From Nitrospinaceae bacterium (GTDB lineage Bacteria; Nitrospinota; Nitrospinia; Nitrospinales; VA-1), in NCBI GenBank assembly GCA_029261475.1, contig JAJDBG010000080.1, positions 1-40,546 of the forward strand: DNA of 40,546 nt, written 5' to 3'. Of the stretch, positions 33,023 to 40,546 are shown one piece after another; the first letter of the stretch is position 1, and each line of letters opens with the position of its first letter. The notes beneath the pieces are model-generated. The model saw nothing but the letters and a program-made list of their open reading frames with translations. It had not been told where the DNA came from and made no database searches. Both the position numbers and the translations under genes were made by a program.

Positions 33023-34072
33023 TCATTTCTCAGGCAACAGAGTTTCCAACGCAGACAAGACATCATCCACTTCAATTTGGCGTTTGCACTCGGCGTCTCC
33101 CTCATAGCACTCCGGCTTGCGTGTTTTGGAATTGCAGGGACTGCATTCAATTTCCTTATAAATAACGATATCCCGTTCGCCAAGTGGTTTCCAGATTCGG
33201 GGATTCACAACTCCAAACAGAGCGACTACAGGGACCCCTAAAGCCGAAGCCAAATGCATATAACCTCCGTTGTGACAAACAGCAAAAAGTGCTGAGCGGG
33301 TGATCCACCCCAACTCCTGAAGCGGTGCTGTAAGAAAAACAGGTGCGGTGCCTTGAATATTTTTCAAGACCTCTTCCGCTTGATCTTCTTCTCCCGGACC
33401 ACAAGTCAATAGAGCCTTGATTCCCAAACGCCTGGGAAAAGCTTCTGCCAGTTGGGCAAATTTTTTGTACTGCCATTGATCGTACTTCTTTCGGGTACCA
33501 CAATGAATGATCCCATAAGCGTCTTCTCGCCCTATTCCCTTACTAGCCAATAATTGCTCTGCTCGCAGGCGACTGGCATCGTCGAAGTGAATTTCTGGCA
33601 AGGGTTTATCGAATTCGACACCCATTTTTTTAATCAACGCGACCTGATAATCCATCGGATAATGAGGTTTAAGATCCGAAAAATCCACTTTCTCATTGTA
33701 GAGAAAAGAACGCTTCGCAAACTTGTTGCCGACACGGTATTTCGCTTGACTGACAAAGCACATAACGGCTCCGCGCGTGCCTTCGTGCATGTCGATGGCA
33801 ACATCGTATCGTTTCCTGATCAAATTAAGATAAAATCTCGCCTCTTTCAGAAAAGCCCCTTTTTCAAAACACAGAGCCTCGTCCACCGCAGGGTGGCTTC
33901 GAACAATATCCAACGAAGCAGGCTCGACCAAAACCGTCAAATGCGCATCCGGGAACCTCTTCTTCAAAGAAGAATAAACCGAGGTATTGTAAATAACATC
34001 ACCAATTGATCTTAGTTTGATCAATAGAATACGTGCCTTTGGAGGTATTCTTTCAGCTAGAGGCAAGTTCAA
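33023..34072 (-). CDS. Glycosyltransferase family 9 (heptosyltransferase-like)
   Basis: A 349-aa GT-B protein. ILLIKLRSIGDVIYNTSVYSSLKKRFP is the GT9 N-terminal motif, and FAVCHNGGYMHLASALGVPVVALFG the donor-site region. The C-terminal Cys loop (CSPCNSKTRKPEC) resembles that of LPS heptosyltransferases of the WaaQ type. It starts within the stop of the upstream GT4 gene (ATGA). Substrate is unassigned. Confidence 0.93.
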   Translation of the reverse strand: MNLPLAERIPPKARILLIKLRSIGDVIYNTSVYSSLKKRFPDAHLTVLVEPASLDIVRSHPAVDEALCFEKGAFLKEARFYLNLIRKRYDVAIDMHEGTRGAVMCFVSQAKYRVGNKFAKRSFLYNEKVDFSDLKPHYPMDYQVALIKKMGVEFDKPLPEIHFDDASRLRAEQLLASKGIGREDAYGIIHCGTRKKYDQWQYKKFAQLAEAFPRRLGIKALLTCGPGEEDQAEEVLKNIQGTAPVFLTAPLQELGWITRSALFAVCHNGGYMHLASALGVPVVALFGVVNPRIWKPLGERDIVIYKEIECSPCNSKTRKPECYEGDAECKRQIEVDDVLSALETLLPEK

Positions 34073-35211
34073 TGTCCCCTCCTCATCGCCACAGTTTCAA
34101 TCATATTCAAAAAACCATCTTCTAAAATTTTCATATCGTATGCATCCTGACAGCGACGGCGCGCCGAGGCACCCCTTTTATGAGCTTCCTCGGGATTATT
34201 AAAAATATCATTGATTGCAGAGGCTAACTGTTCGGGGCTGTCCGGCTCTGCCAAATACCCACACTCACCCAAAACTTCGGGGATGTCCGACACGCGCGTT
34301 GCAACAATGGGTTTCGCCATACTCATGGCATCAAATATCTTCGCAGGCATTTGGCCTGCAGTATCGCTTGTTGCACGCTGAGGGATTGCCACAATATCGG
34401 CCGCAGAAAGGTAACCTGGCAATTCAGCAAAAGGAACCTTTGGTAAAATTTTTATGCGGTCTTTAAACTTTTCATGACGTTTGACCATTTCATCCAATTC
34501 TTTTCCGGCTCCAATCACAACAACGCAAACGGAAGGATCGGAAATATTTTCAAGCGCAAAAAACAAATCTTCAATCCCTTTATGCGCACGAGGTGTCCCC
34601 AAAAACATAACGATTTTCCTAGACTCCAAACCCAGTTTTTTCTTCATCGCCAAACCGTCAAATTTTTCAGGGTCCAGCGCATCCGTATCTCTGCAGTGAT
34701 AAAACAGTGTTCCTGAAAACCGTCTTTGCAAAAAGCGATTGCTCACGATGACCGCATCGGCTCGCCTTACCCAATGCTCCATCAACCAAGTGTAGGGTAG
34801 CCCATTCGGATTGGATAAATTCAAGGCACGGCCTACCGTTCCCCAAAACCCCGAATGCAGATAAAAGCCCAACTCCCAATCATCGATATCAACAATGAGT
34901 GGCACCTTTCGGGAAAGAATATTTTTCATCACGCCCACTCCAAAGCTGGTTGGGCGCAATTTACAAGCGACCACTATGTCTCCGTCTATGGCCTGAATCA
35001 TCTTCCCCAAAACGGGGAAAAACGCCGGATAACGCTTCCAGGGAAAGGATTTGACGGGAAATGGTATGTCCTTCACCGGCTCCCACAGTCCGCGGGGCTT
35101 GATCGGTCCGATCAATTCGACTTCATGAACCTTGGAAGCCGCTTGCGCTAATAACGCCGCCCGGCCCAAAGAATTATCAGACAGGTCGAAACATAAAAAA
35201 CTGATTTTCAA
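34069..35211 (-). CDS. Glycosyltransferase family 4
   Basis: A 380-aa GT-B enzyme. The N terminus MKISFLCFDLSDNSLGRAALLAQ is an acceptor domain. A central IVMFLGTPRAHKGIEDLFFAL and the donor site AIPQRATSDTAGQMPAKIFDAMSMAKPIVATRVSD complete the fold, though the E-x7-E first Glu position reads Ser/Ala here, so the donor loop is atypical. First gene of a three-gene minus unit (GT4, GT9, DUF5989-like). Confidence 0.9.
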   Translation of the reverse strand: MKISFLCFDLSDNSLGRAALLAQAASKVHEVELIGPIKPRGLWEPVKDIPFPVKSFPWKRYPAFFPVLGKMIQAIDGDIVVACKLRPTSFGVGVMKNILSRKVPLIVDIDDWELGFYLHSGFWGTVGRALNLSNPNGLPYTWLMEHWVRRADAVIVSNRFLQRRFSGTLFYHCRDTDALDPEKFDGLAMKKKLGLESRKIVMFLGTPRAHKGIEDLFFALENISDPSVCVVVIGAGKELDEMVKRHEKFKDRIKILPKVPFAELPGYLSAADIVAIPQRATSDTAGQMPAKIFDAMSMAKPIVATRVSDIPEVLGECGYLAEPDSPEQLASAINDIFNNPEEAHKRGASARRRCQDAYDMKILEDGFLNMIETVAMRRGH

Positions 35212-35257
35212 CGATCGTTACCTCCCTGCCTCACTGCAAACGTTTTTGACTGCCGGG

Positions 35258-35286
35258 TTAATTGCTTCTGCGATTCCGTGTATAAT
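35258..35286 (+). promoter_or_regulatory. Probable promoter of the GT39 gene
   Basis: A perfect TATAAT at 35281-35286 lies 17 bases after TTAATT (35258-35263). It overlaps the nominal GTG start at 35278 of the long frame, which argues that translation begins downstream. Confidence 0.5.
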
Positions 35287-35334
35287 GCAGGCCTACGCAA
35301 GAAGTTTACCCTTTCTGGATTACGATTCGCGTTT

Positions 35335-37086
35335 ATGAGCACCGACACTATTCTATCTTCCAACAAAATGAGAACACCCCTGTGGATCTTCTTATGGACC
35401 GCTCTGTGTTTCGGTGCCCTAAGCTTTCATATTGACTCGGTCCCGCCCTACCACACTGACGAAAATTTTTACGTCGAATCGGTTCGAAACATGGTCGAAA
35501 CGGGGGATTATATCACGCCGGTCTATCAGGATAAAAAGCGCTTTGCAAAACCCCCATTCTACTACTGGATCTCAGCTCTAAATTACAAACTACTGGGACA
35601 GGGACATGTCTCAGCCCGACTCGTTTCGACTTTTATGGGAGCTGTTTGTATTGCTGTCACCTTTTTTCTGACTCGCAGATTGTTTGACGAGTCAACAGGC
35701 TGGTTGAGTGCTTTTATCTTGCCCGGACTCTATCTCCATTTCCAGATATCTCGCTGGGCCATAACAGATATGACAATGGCATTGTTCATCCTGTCTGCGT
35801 TTTACTGTTGCCTCTTAAGCGTTGAAAACAACAAAGTTCGCATTGGCTGGCTCTATCTGTTTTACTTTTTTATCGGGCTTGGATTCCTGACCAAAGGCCC
35901 CCCGGCTGTATTGATACCGGCTTCGGCTCTCATTCTGTACCGCCTTCTTCAAAAAGAAAAAATTCCACTGCGCGAATTTAAAATTCTGCAAGGTCTTGCC
36001 CTGATACTGGCGATGAACCTGCCCTGGTTTTTAACGATGTGGATACTGCATGGAGATGAGTTCAAGGAACACATACTCGGAGCTGAAATAAAGAACCGGA
36101 TCGTTCACGACCTGCCCTTTTCATTTTATTATTTCGGTGTTCTCATCCGTTACAATCTCCCCTGGTCATTGTTTTTCATTTCAGCCCTGTACTACTGGTT
36201 TGGGATGGAGCAAAAAAAAGACTTTGGAAATTCAAAAATCTCTCTGCTGGAAAAAATACGACTCATAGCAATCTCGCAACGTAAAAATCCCGCCCGACTC
36301 TTTTGCCTGGCCTGGATTTTTGCTCCCATACTCGTCTTCACCTTGTTCCGCATCGAACACAGCCGCTATCTATTGCCGCTCGCGCCTGCTCTCGCGGCAC
36401 TGCTGGCTCATTTTTTTATCACATTGAAATCTCAACCGATGGGATTTCAAACCATTTTATTCAAAATTCCCTTTTACGTCACTCTGATAATTTACGAGCT
36501 GATAGCAATCCTCTGCGCCATTGCAATTTGGGCTCTACATCCCTTATCACCCACACCTTTCGCTGTTTTTCTATTGCCCCTTCTGTTGTTACCGGGAACC
36601 ATTCTGCTGGTTTATTTGCATCGTTCTAAAACAACGTTTCGTTTGATACTGGCTCTCGGAGTTTTACAAATTATTCTTTTGAGTCTTGGCAGTGGCTCGT
36701 TTCAATCCTATATCAACCGCTCACCCATGCAATCGTTTGCCGAAGTGATTTTGGAAAAGGGATCGGGGAAAGAAGACCTGGCCCTTTTTCAAGCCTCCAG
36801 CAATCGCGCCCGCCTGGGGATCATGACAGCCCAGAGTGCGTATAATTTCGAGAATCCTGAGGGGCTTAAAAACTTCATTCAAACCCCAGGTCGCAAATTC
36901 ATTGTCCTGAAGAAAGAAGATTGGCAAAACATTTTTTCTAAATTGCCCTTAAGAAAAATCGCTGAGGACCAACTCTGGAAAAATAAAAAGCGCGACAAAG
37001 GTTGGATCAAAAAAGTTTTGCTGGATGGCACTCTCAAACACAAGGATGAGCTACTGGAAACCTACTATCTTCTTTCCACTCATTAA
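35335..37086 (+). CDS. GT39/ArnT-like polyprenyl-phosphate-sugar glycosyltransferase
   Basis: A polytopic GT-C enzyme of about 583 aa with roughly a dozen membrane helices. The catalytic loop HTDENFYVESVRNM (D42, E43) is in the usual place after the first helix, followed by KRFAKPPFYYWI and the ARLVSTFMGAV helix. Such enzymes use polyprenyl-phosphate sugars to glycosylate lipid A, lipids or proteins on the periplasmic side. An upstream GTG frame start is rejected because a perfect -10 box overlaps it; ATG 35335 is preferred, ATG 35368 is possible. Confidence 0.88.
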   Translation: MSTDTILSSNKMRTPLWIFLWTALCFGALSFHIDSVPPYHTDENFYVESVRNMVETGDYITPVYQDKKRFAKPPFYYWISALNYKLLGQGHVSARLVSTFMGAVCIAVTFFLTRRLFDESTGWLSAFILPGLYLHFQISRWAITDMTMALFILSAFYCCLLSVENNKVRIGWLYLFYFFIGLGFLTKGPPAVLIPASALILYRLLQKEKIPLREFKILQGLALILAMNLPWFLTMWILHGDEFKEHILGAEIKNRIVHDLPFSFYYFGVLIRYNLPWSLFFISALYYWFGMEQKKDFGNSKISLLEKIRLIAISQRKNPARLFCLAWIFAPILVFTLFRIEHSRYLLPLAPALAALLAHFFITLKSQPMGFQTILFKIPFYVTLIIYELIAILCAIAIWALHPLSPTPFAVFLLPLLLLPGTILLVYLHRSKTTFRLILALGVLQIILLSLGSGSFQSYINRSPMQSFAEVILEKGSGKEDLALFQASSNRARLGIMTAQSAYNFENPEGLKNFIQTPGRKFIVLKKEDWQNIFSKLPLRKIAEDQLWKNKKRDKGWIKKVLLDGTLKHKDELLETYYLLSTH

Positions 37087-37132
37087 AAAAGTTCAGACTC
37101 ATTTTATAATAGACATCCTTTAATACATCAGG

Positions 37133-38611
37133 TCATCGCACCGGCGGAAAATCTCCCCCAGAAAAATCATAACGAATATTTTTTCTATTTTCAGCAGAGG
37201 TAAAATAGGCATAAGTCTTTTCGGCCTGAATCAAATAGAATTTCCCGGGGAAAAGTTTTTCCATCTTTCTCCATTGAAACGTTGCAGTAAGCCAAGTGGA
37301 CTGAGGATCTTTCTCAATCGCCTGGAATAATTGTTCCGGCTCTTGCAGGGGATAATCCAGATTTCTGTCGGAATAGAATTTCACAGCTTGCTTTGGGTTC
37401 CAGCGCGAAATTTGATAGGACCCCACTTTCCCACCTGGGGGAACATTTAAATTCATGATTGAAGCCAGCTTGCGTACCTCCACGCTACTGGGCTTCAAGG
37501 AGACTTTCACCTCTAAAGGGGTCGCGTTTATAACAAGGGTCGTTACCATGATTGTTCCCACACCAAACGCCAGTAACTTTTGCCTGAATTTTTCATTCGT
37601 CCAATCGGATATAGATTTAGCGGTGAGAATGGCAAGAGCAGGAAAAATCATAAAAAGGTATCGCAACGTTTGATTGGCACTGTAACTCATGATGCAAATA
37701 ACAACCGTCGGCCATAAGAACAGGAACAATGCCTCTGGAGTTTTTTCCTTGAATGCACGACGACCAAAAACGAATATAGCCGCAGCGGTGAACGGCACCC
37801 AAGGCCAAAAGTTTCTCCCAAAATCCCGTAAATAACCAAGAAAATACAAAGGATCGCTCTCCGTAGTATTTTGACTCATTCCAAACAAAGTCATGTGGGC
37901 GCGAAAGAAATGACCTTCTAAAAAATCATTGCCAAATTTCATGTAGTTCACAATGTACCAAAGAGATCCCAAAAGAACGGCTAATGTCCAACCTGCCCAA
38001 TAACGGCCTTTTAAAATTCCCTTCCAGCCGTCTCGAGCCAAAAGAAAGAAAAAACCAATCACCAGAGGGAAAAATCCTAAAATACTTTTTGTCCAAACAC
38101 CAAAAGCCGTGAACACTGCGTAGGGGATATAAAACCGGCTAGATTTCTGTGCCTTCCAAAAACAGTACATTGCCGCTGTCGTGAAAAAAGCCAATGGGAT
38201 ATCCAGCATCGCCCTTCTGGCACCATCAATAAACATTCCGGGGAAAAGCAATATGAAGGCGGAAAAAAAGGCAATCCAGTCGTCTTTGTAGATTTCTTTT
38301 GCCAAAGACCGAGTTAATAAAACCGTACCCAGTCCGAACAAGGCGGGGAAAAAAATAGCGGCATATGTAGAAACACCGAATACTTTATAAGCCAAACCAG
38401 TGAGCCAAAAAACAATGGGTGGGTTTTCAAAAGAGGGGCCGCCATCGTACAAGACAACCCACAAACTTTTAGAATCAAAAATATCCCTGGCTTTCAATGC
38501 ATAATAGGCATCGTCAAAGTTGGAAAGGCCGACATCCAATAGACGTCCCCAAAAAATCAAAATCATTGAATAAACCAAAAATATCAATTGAAATTTTCTA
38601 TCGTTCAGCAT
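37133..38611 (-). CDS. GT39-family membrane glycosyltransferase
   Basis: A 492-aa GT-C protein with about eleven membrane segments. The first-loop catalytic acids D33-D34 sit in SNFDDAYYALKARDIF, and the GPSFENPPIVFWLTGLAYKVFG segment follows. Same clan as the neighbouring convergent GT39 gene but diverged. It follows the ALG5-like GT2 gene by 49 bases on the same strand, which suggests that the GT2 makes its polyprenyl-phosphate sugar donor. Confidence 0.9.
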   Translation of the reverse strand: MLNDRKFQLIFLVYSMILIFWGRLLDVGLSNFDDAYYALKARDIFDSKSLWVVLYDGGPSFENPPIVFWLTGLAYKVFGVSTYAAIFFPALFGLGTVLLTRSLAKEIYKDDWIAFFSAFILLFPGMFIDGARRAMLDIPLAFFTTAAMYCFWKAQKSSRFYIPYAVFTAFGVWTKSILGFFPLVIGFFFLLARDGWKGILKGRYWAGWTLAVLLGSLWYIVNYMKFGNDFLEGHFFRAHMTLFGMSQNTTESDPLYFLGYLRDFGRNFWPWVPFTAAAIFVFGRRAFKEKTPEALFLFLWPTVVICIMSYSANQTLRYLFMIFPALAILTAKSISDWTNEKFRQKLLAFGVGTIMVTTLVINATPLEVKVSLKPSSVEVRKLASIMNLNVPPGGKVGSYQISRWNPKQAVKFYSDRNLDYPLQEPEQLFQAIEKDPQSTWLTATFQWRKMEKLFPGKFYLIQAEKTYAYFTSAENRKNIRYDFSGGDFPPVR

Positions 38612-38660
38612 TTGTTTCCTTTGCGATCGGATTTTTTTAGATTCATTTTTTCAAGCAACT

Positions 38661-39422
38661 CTAATCATTGGAAGAGAAAGATTTTTCAGGATTTGATCCA
38701 TCGTAGAGTCCCCGCCAGTCATTCAGCCGAATTTTAAGCAATCCCAAAAACATATAAACCGGGTCAATCCAGATGCGCACACGCGAGGCCTCGACATGGT
38801 GCCACTCTACCGGAATTTCTTTGATCGTCATTCCCTTTTTTTGCGCGATGAATAATAATTCAACATCAAAACTAAATCGATCGATTGTCATTAGAGGAAA
38901 TATGCTTTGGAACTTTTCGAGGTCAAAACATTTGAAACCACATTGTGTGTCGATGAGTCCTTTTACCGTCAGAGTCTGAACCATTTTATTGAAAAAACGC
39001 CCCATCCCCTGTCGATACCATCTCTGCCTCACAACAACGTTTGAATCAGCAAGAGAGCGCGATCCTATCGCTATGTCCGCACCGTCTTCCAGCGCATCAA
39101 ATAATTTATTCATTTCCTTTAGCGGCGTGGAAAGGTCTGCATCCGAAATCAAAACTCGCTTCCCTCGCGCCTCGGCAACACCTGTTCTAACCGCGTAGCC
39201 TTTGCCTCGATTGGATGACAGGCGAACGATCCTGTATTCCTCTTCGTTGAAAAATTTTCCCGGTGTGATGGCTGTTTCATCCACACTCCCATCATCGACA
39301 ATCACCAATTCCCATGAGTAGTTTTGACTCGCTAAATAGTCTCGTAAAATCGGCAAGGTTTTTTGAAAACGTTTTGCTTCGTTATAAGCCGGAATTACAA
39401 GGGAAAGGAAGGGAGCCGTCAT
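38661..39422 (-). CDS. ALG5/DPM1-like polyprenyl-phosphate glycosyltransferase (GT2)
   Basis: A 253-aa GT-A enzyme. FLSLVIPAYNEAKRF opens it, VDDGSVDET is the nucleotide site and the metal motif is DADLSTP (94-100), the form typical of dolichyl/polyprenyl-phosphate beta-glucosyltransferases. GSRSLADSNVVVRQRWYRQGMGRFFN and DTQCGFKCF are also characteristic of this branch. Product: polyprenyl-phosphate-sugar, the donor for GT39 enzymes such as the two adjacent. First gene of a two-gene unit. Confidence 0.93.
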   Translation of the reverse strand: MTAPFLSLVIPAYNEAKRFQKTLPILRDYLASQNYSWELVIVDDGSVDETAITPGKFFNEEEYRIVRLSSNRGKGYAVRTGVAEARGKRVLISDADLSTPLKEMNKLFDALEDGADIAIGSRSLADSNVVVRQRWYRQGMGRFFNKMVQTLTVKGLIDTQCGFKCFDLEKFQSIFPLMTIDRFSFDVELLFIAQKKGMTIKEIPVEWHHVEASRVRIWIDPVYMFLGLLKIRLNDWRGLYDGSNPEKSFSSND

Positions 39423-39519
39423 AAAAAGGAAACATCAATTTGAAGGTGAAAGGGGATATCACGGACTGACTCAAGAAGTTACGGAAGATACATTGTTCTC
39501 TTTAGCAGGGTCAATTTTC

Positions 39520-39837
39520 TTATATCAAGCGATTGAGGTCTCGCCTTTCCTCTTGCGAACGTCCCGCTGGAAATAAAACTCCAAAAGTCTCTAAACGCCA
39601 AACCAGAAGTTCCAACCCTTTCAAAAGATACAGCCAGTGAAAGGCGGCATAAAATAAACTTTTTCTTCTAATACCACTACGACAAAAAACGAAGTCTTGC
39701 AATTCCTTACGAGACCTGCGAATCAACGGCCAATTCGCACGCTCCCTGAAAATTTTGATCAGTCGAATGAAATTAAGCACACGCATTTGCATAGAAAACA
39801 AGGAAAACTCAAGAGGTAAGAAGTTGAGCGAAAACAA
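39520..39837 (-). CDS. Doubtful hypothetical ORF, Arg-rich (105 aa)
   Basis: A frame on the minus strand in the otherwise gene-free stretch 39423-39955. It encodes a basic, aromatic-rich sequence (RRKSLFYAAFHWLYLLKGLELLVWRLE) that looks protein-like but is unrecognised. The start is a TTG, with an ATG 15 codons in, and neither has a ribosome-binding site. It could be a remnant of a larger gene or chance. I see no other gene in 39423-39955. Confidence 0.3.
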   Translation of the reverse strand: MFSLNFLPLEFSLFSMQMRVLNFIRLIKIFRERANWPLIRRSRKELQDFVFCRSGIRRKSLFYAAFHWLYLLKGLELLVWRLETFGVLFPAGRSQEERRDLNRLI

Positions 39838-39865
39838 ACATTTTTATTTTCAAAACACATGAAAA

Positions 39866-39893
39866 TTGTCTATATACTATATCAATGGATAAT
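39866..39893 (+). promoter_or_regulatory. Probable promoter of the M20 peptidase gene
   Basis: TTGTCT (39866-39871) and GATAAT (39888-39893) are separated by 16 bases in a strongly AT-rich stretch, about 60 bases before the preferred ATG. Confidence 0.45.
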
Positions 39894-39955
39894 ATATGTA
39901 AAGACACCCCTTGGTCGATACGATCTCTAAAAATCATCCCAATTACCCTAAGGCA

Positions 39956-40546
39956 ATGACACATAAAGAACTGGATCAAAAGGCTCGTCAACTGATAGAA
40001 CCTGACAGTGAATTCGTCAACTGGCATCTCGATTACCTTGCTCAAATGGTGGCTGTCGATAGCCGGAGTTTCGGTGTCGCTGAATTTGAAGGCGACCGCA
40101 AAACACCTAGTGATATGCAGGAAATTCTCTCCTTGGCAGAAAGCTACCTGCGGCAAATCGGTTTTTCCTCTGTAAAAGTCAATCAAGGAAAGTCAGGGGA
40201 AACCCTTCCATTCCCCTTACTACTGGCGGAGAGTCCTTCCAGTGCCGAAAAACCCACCATCCTGTTCTACGCGCATTTGGACAAACAACCTTATATGGAT
40301 GATGGAAGTTTCCTGAAATGGGGCGGCACACCACCCACAGAACTGAAATGGAACAGCGACCGATCACGCGCATACGGGCGCGGAGCGGCAGATGACCTGA
40401 GCGGCGTCGTCTCTATTGGAATGAGCGTTCACGCCTTGCTCAAAGCTCTGGCGATAGAAGAAGGAGAAGACCCCTTTAGCAAACTGCCGTGCAATATAAA
40501 GATCATGTATGAAACCGAGGAAGAATGCGGGTCCCATTCCCTTAGC
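39956..40546 (+). CDS. M20-family metallopeptidase, 5' part (runs off the window)
   Basis: The first 197 codons of an M20/M25/M40 peptidase, cut by the window end. Zinc-site motifs: YAHLDKQPYMDDG (H-x-D), YGRGAADDLSG with the bridging Asp, and YETEEECGSHS with the catalytic Glu pair. The sequence best fits dipeptidase or carboxypeptidase-like members of the family. Start chosen: ATG at 39956, preceded by TAAGG; an in-frame TTG at 39911 would add 15 residues. No relation to the glycan locus is evident. Confidence 0.9.
   Translation, partial: MTHKELDQKARQLIEPDSEFVNWHLDYLAQMVAVDSRSFGVAEFEGDRKTPSDMQEILSLAESYLRQIGFSSVKVNQGKSGETLPFPLLLAESPSSAEKPTILFYAHLDKQPYMDDGSFLKWGGTPPTELKWNSDRSRAYGRGAADDLSGVVSIGMSVHALLKALAIEEGEDPFSKLPCNIKIMYETEEECGSHSLS

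Noticed and set aside
35278-35334. Longer GTG start for the first GT39 gene
   Set aside because: A perfect TATAAT box overlaps the first codons and the added residues do not resemble a GT39 N terminus.

Overview
The window is a chromosomal segment of a Gram-negative bacterium. It encodes a lipoprotein-type c cytochrome, an outer-membrane beta-barrel protein, a LolA-like periplasmic protein and several heptosyltransferase-type (GT9) enzymes. Base composition looks to be in the upper forties % GC by eye. I cannot fix the lineage: a Nitrospinota- or deltaproteobacteria-like organism would fit, but that is a guess. No tRNA, rRNA, IS element, phage gene or CRISPR array was seen.

Region 1 (1-4320, minus strand) is a probable metal or redox operon. 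It has a His/Cys-rich secreted protein, a beta-barrel protein with an N-terminal CCxHCGGNMP motif, a lipoprotein c-type cytochrome, a TlpA-like thioredoxin, a LolA-like protein and a second His/Cys-rich protein. Two tandem copies of a ~163-nt element follow, each ending on the minus strand in a hairpin plus U8-U9 tract. These look like duplicated small-RNA or structured 3'-UTR elements. Region 2 (4497-9300) is housekeeping: gpmA, priA, a 57-codon membrane ORF and a CrtC/AttH-like lipocalin protein.

Region 3 (9351-39422) is a large surface-polysaccharide locus. It holds a CapF-like reductase and cupin as separate overlapping genes, a 2OG-Fe(II) oxygenase, four GT4, four GT9-containing, two GT2 and two GT39 glycosyltransferases, two methyltransferases and a radical SAM/SPASM protein. 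Two MBOAT/SGNH acyl-transfer modules are embedded in it. Between its two main arms are a 66-aa orphan gene with its own terminator, a dual-CDGSH protein and a TIGR01777-SRPBCC fusion. The right edge carries the start of an M20 peptidase.

The most interesting feature is the cassette at 13801-19389: methyltransferase, FkbH-like acyl loader, acyl carrier protein, short MBOAT, a 50-codon membrane peptide and an SGNH protein, with overlapping genes. This is the same parts list as the Gram-positive Dlt (teichoic acid D-alanylation) machine: loader, carrier DltC, MBOAT DltB, small DltX and SGNH-type DltD. The 50-aa peptide ends in EFIYAGF. The second MBOAT in the window (29954-31429) ends in EFIYLQF, while the short MBOAT lacks such a tail. 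I infer a Dlt-like envelope acylation system that may use a glyceroyl-type (possibly O-methylated) acyl group in place of D-alanine, with the acyl-accepting Tyr tail split onto its own gene in one module and fused to the MBOAT in the other.
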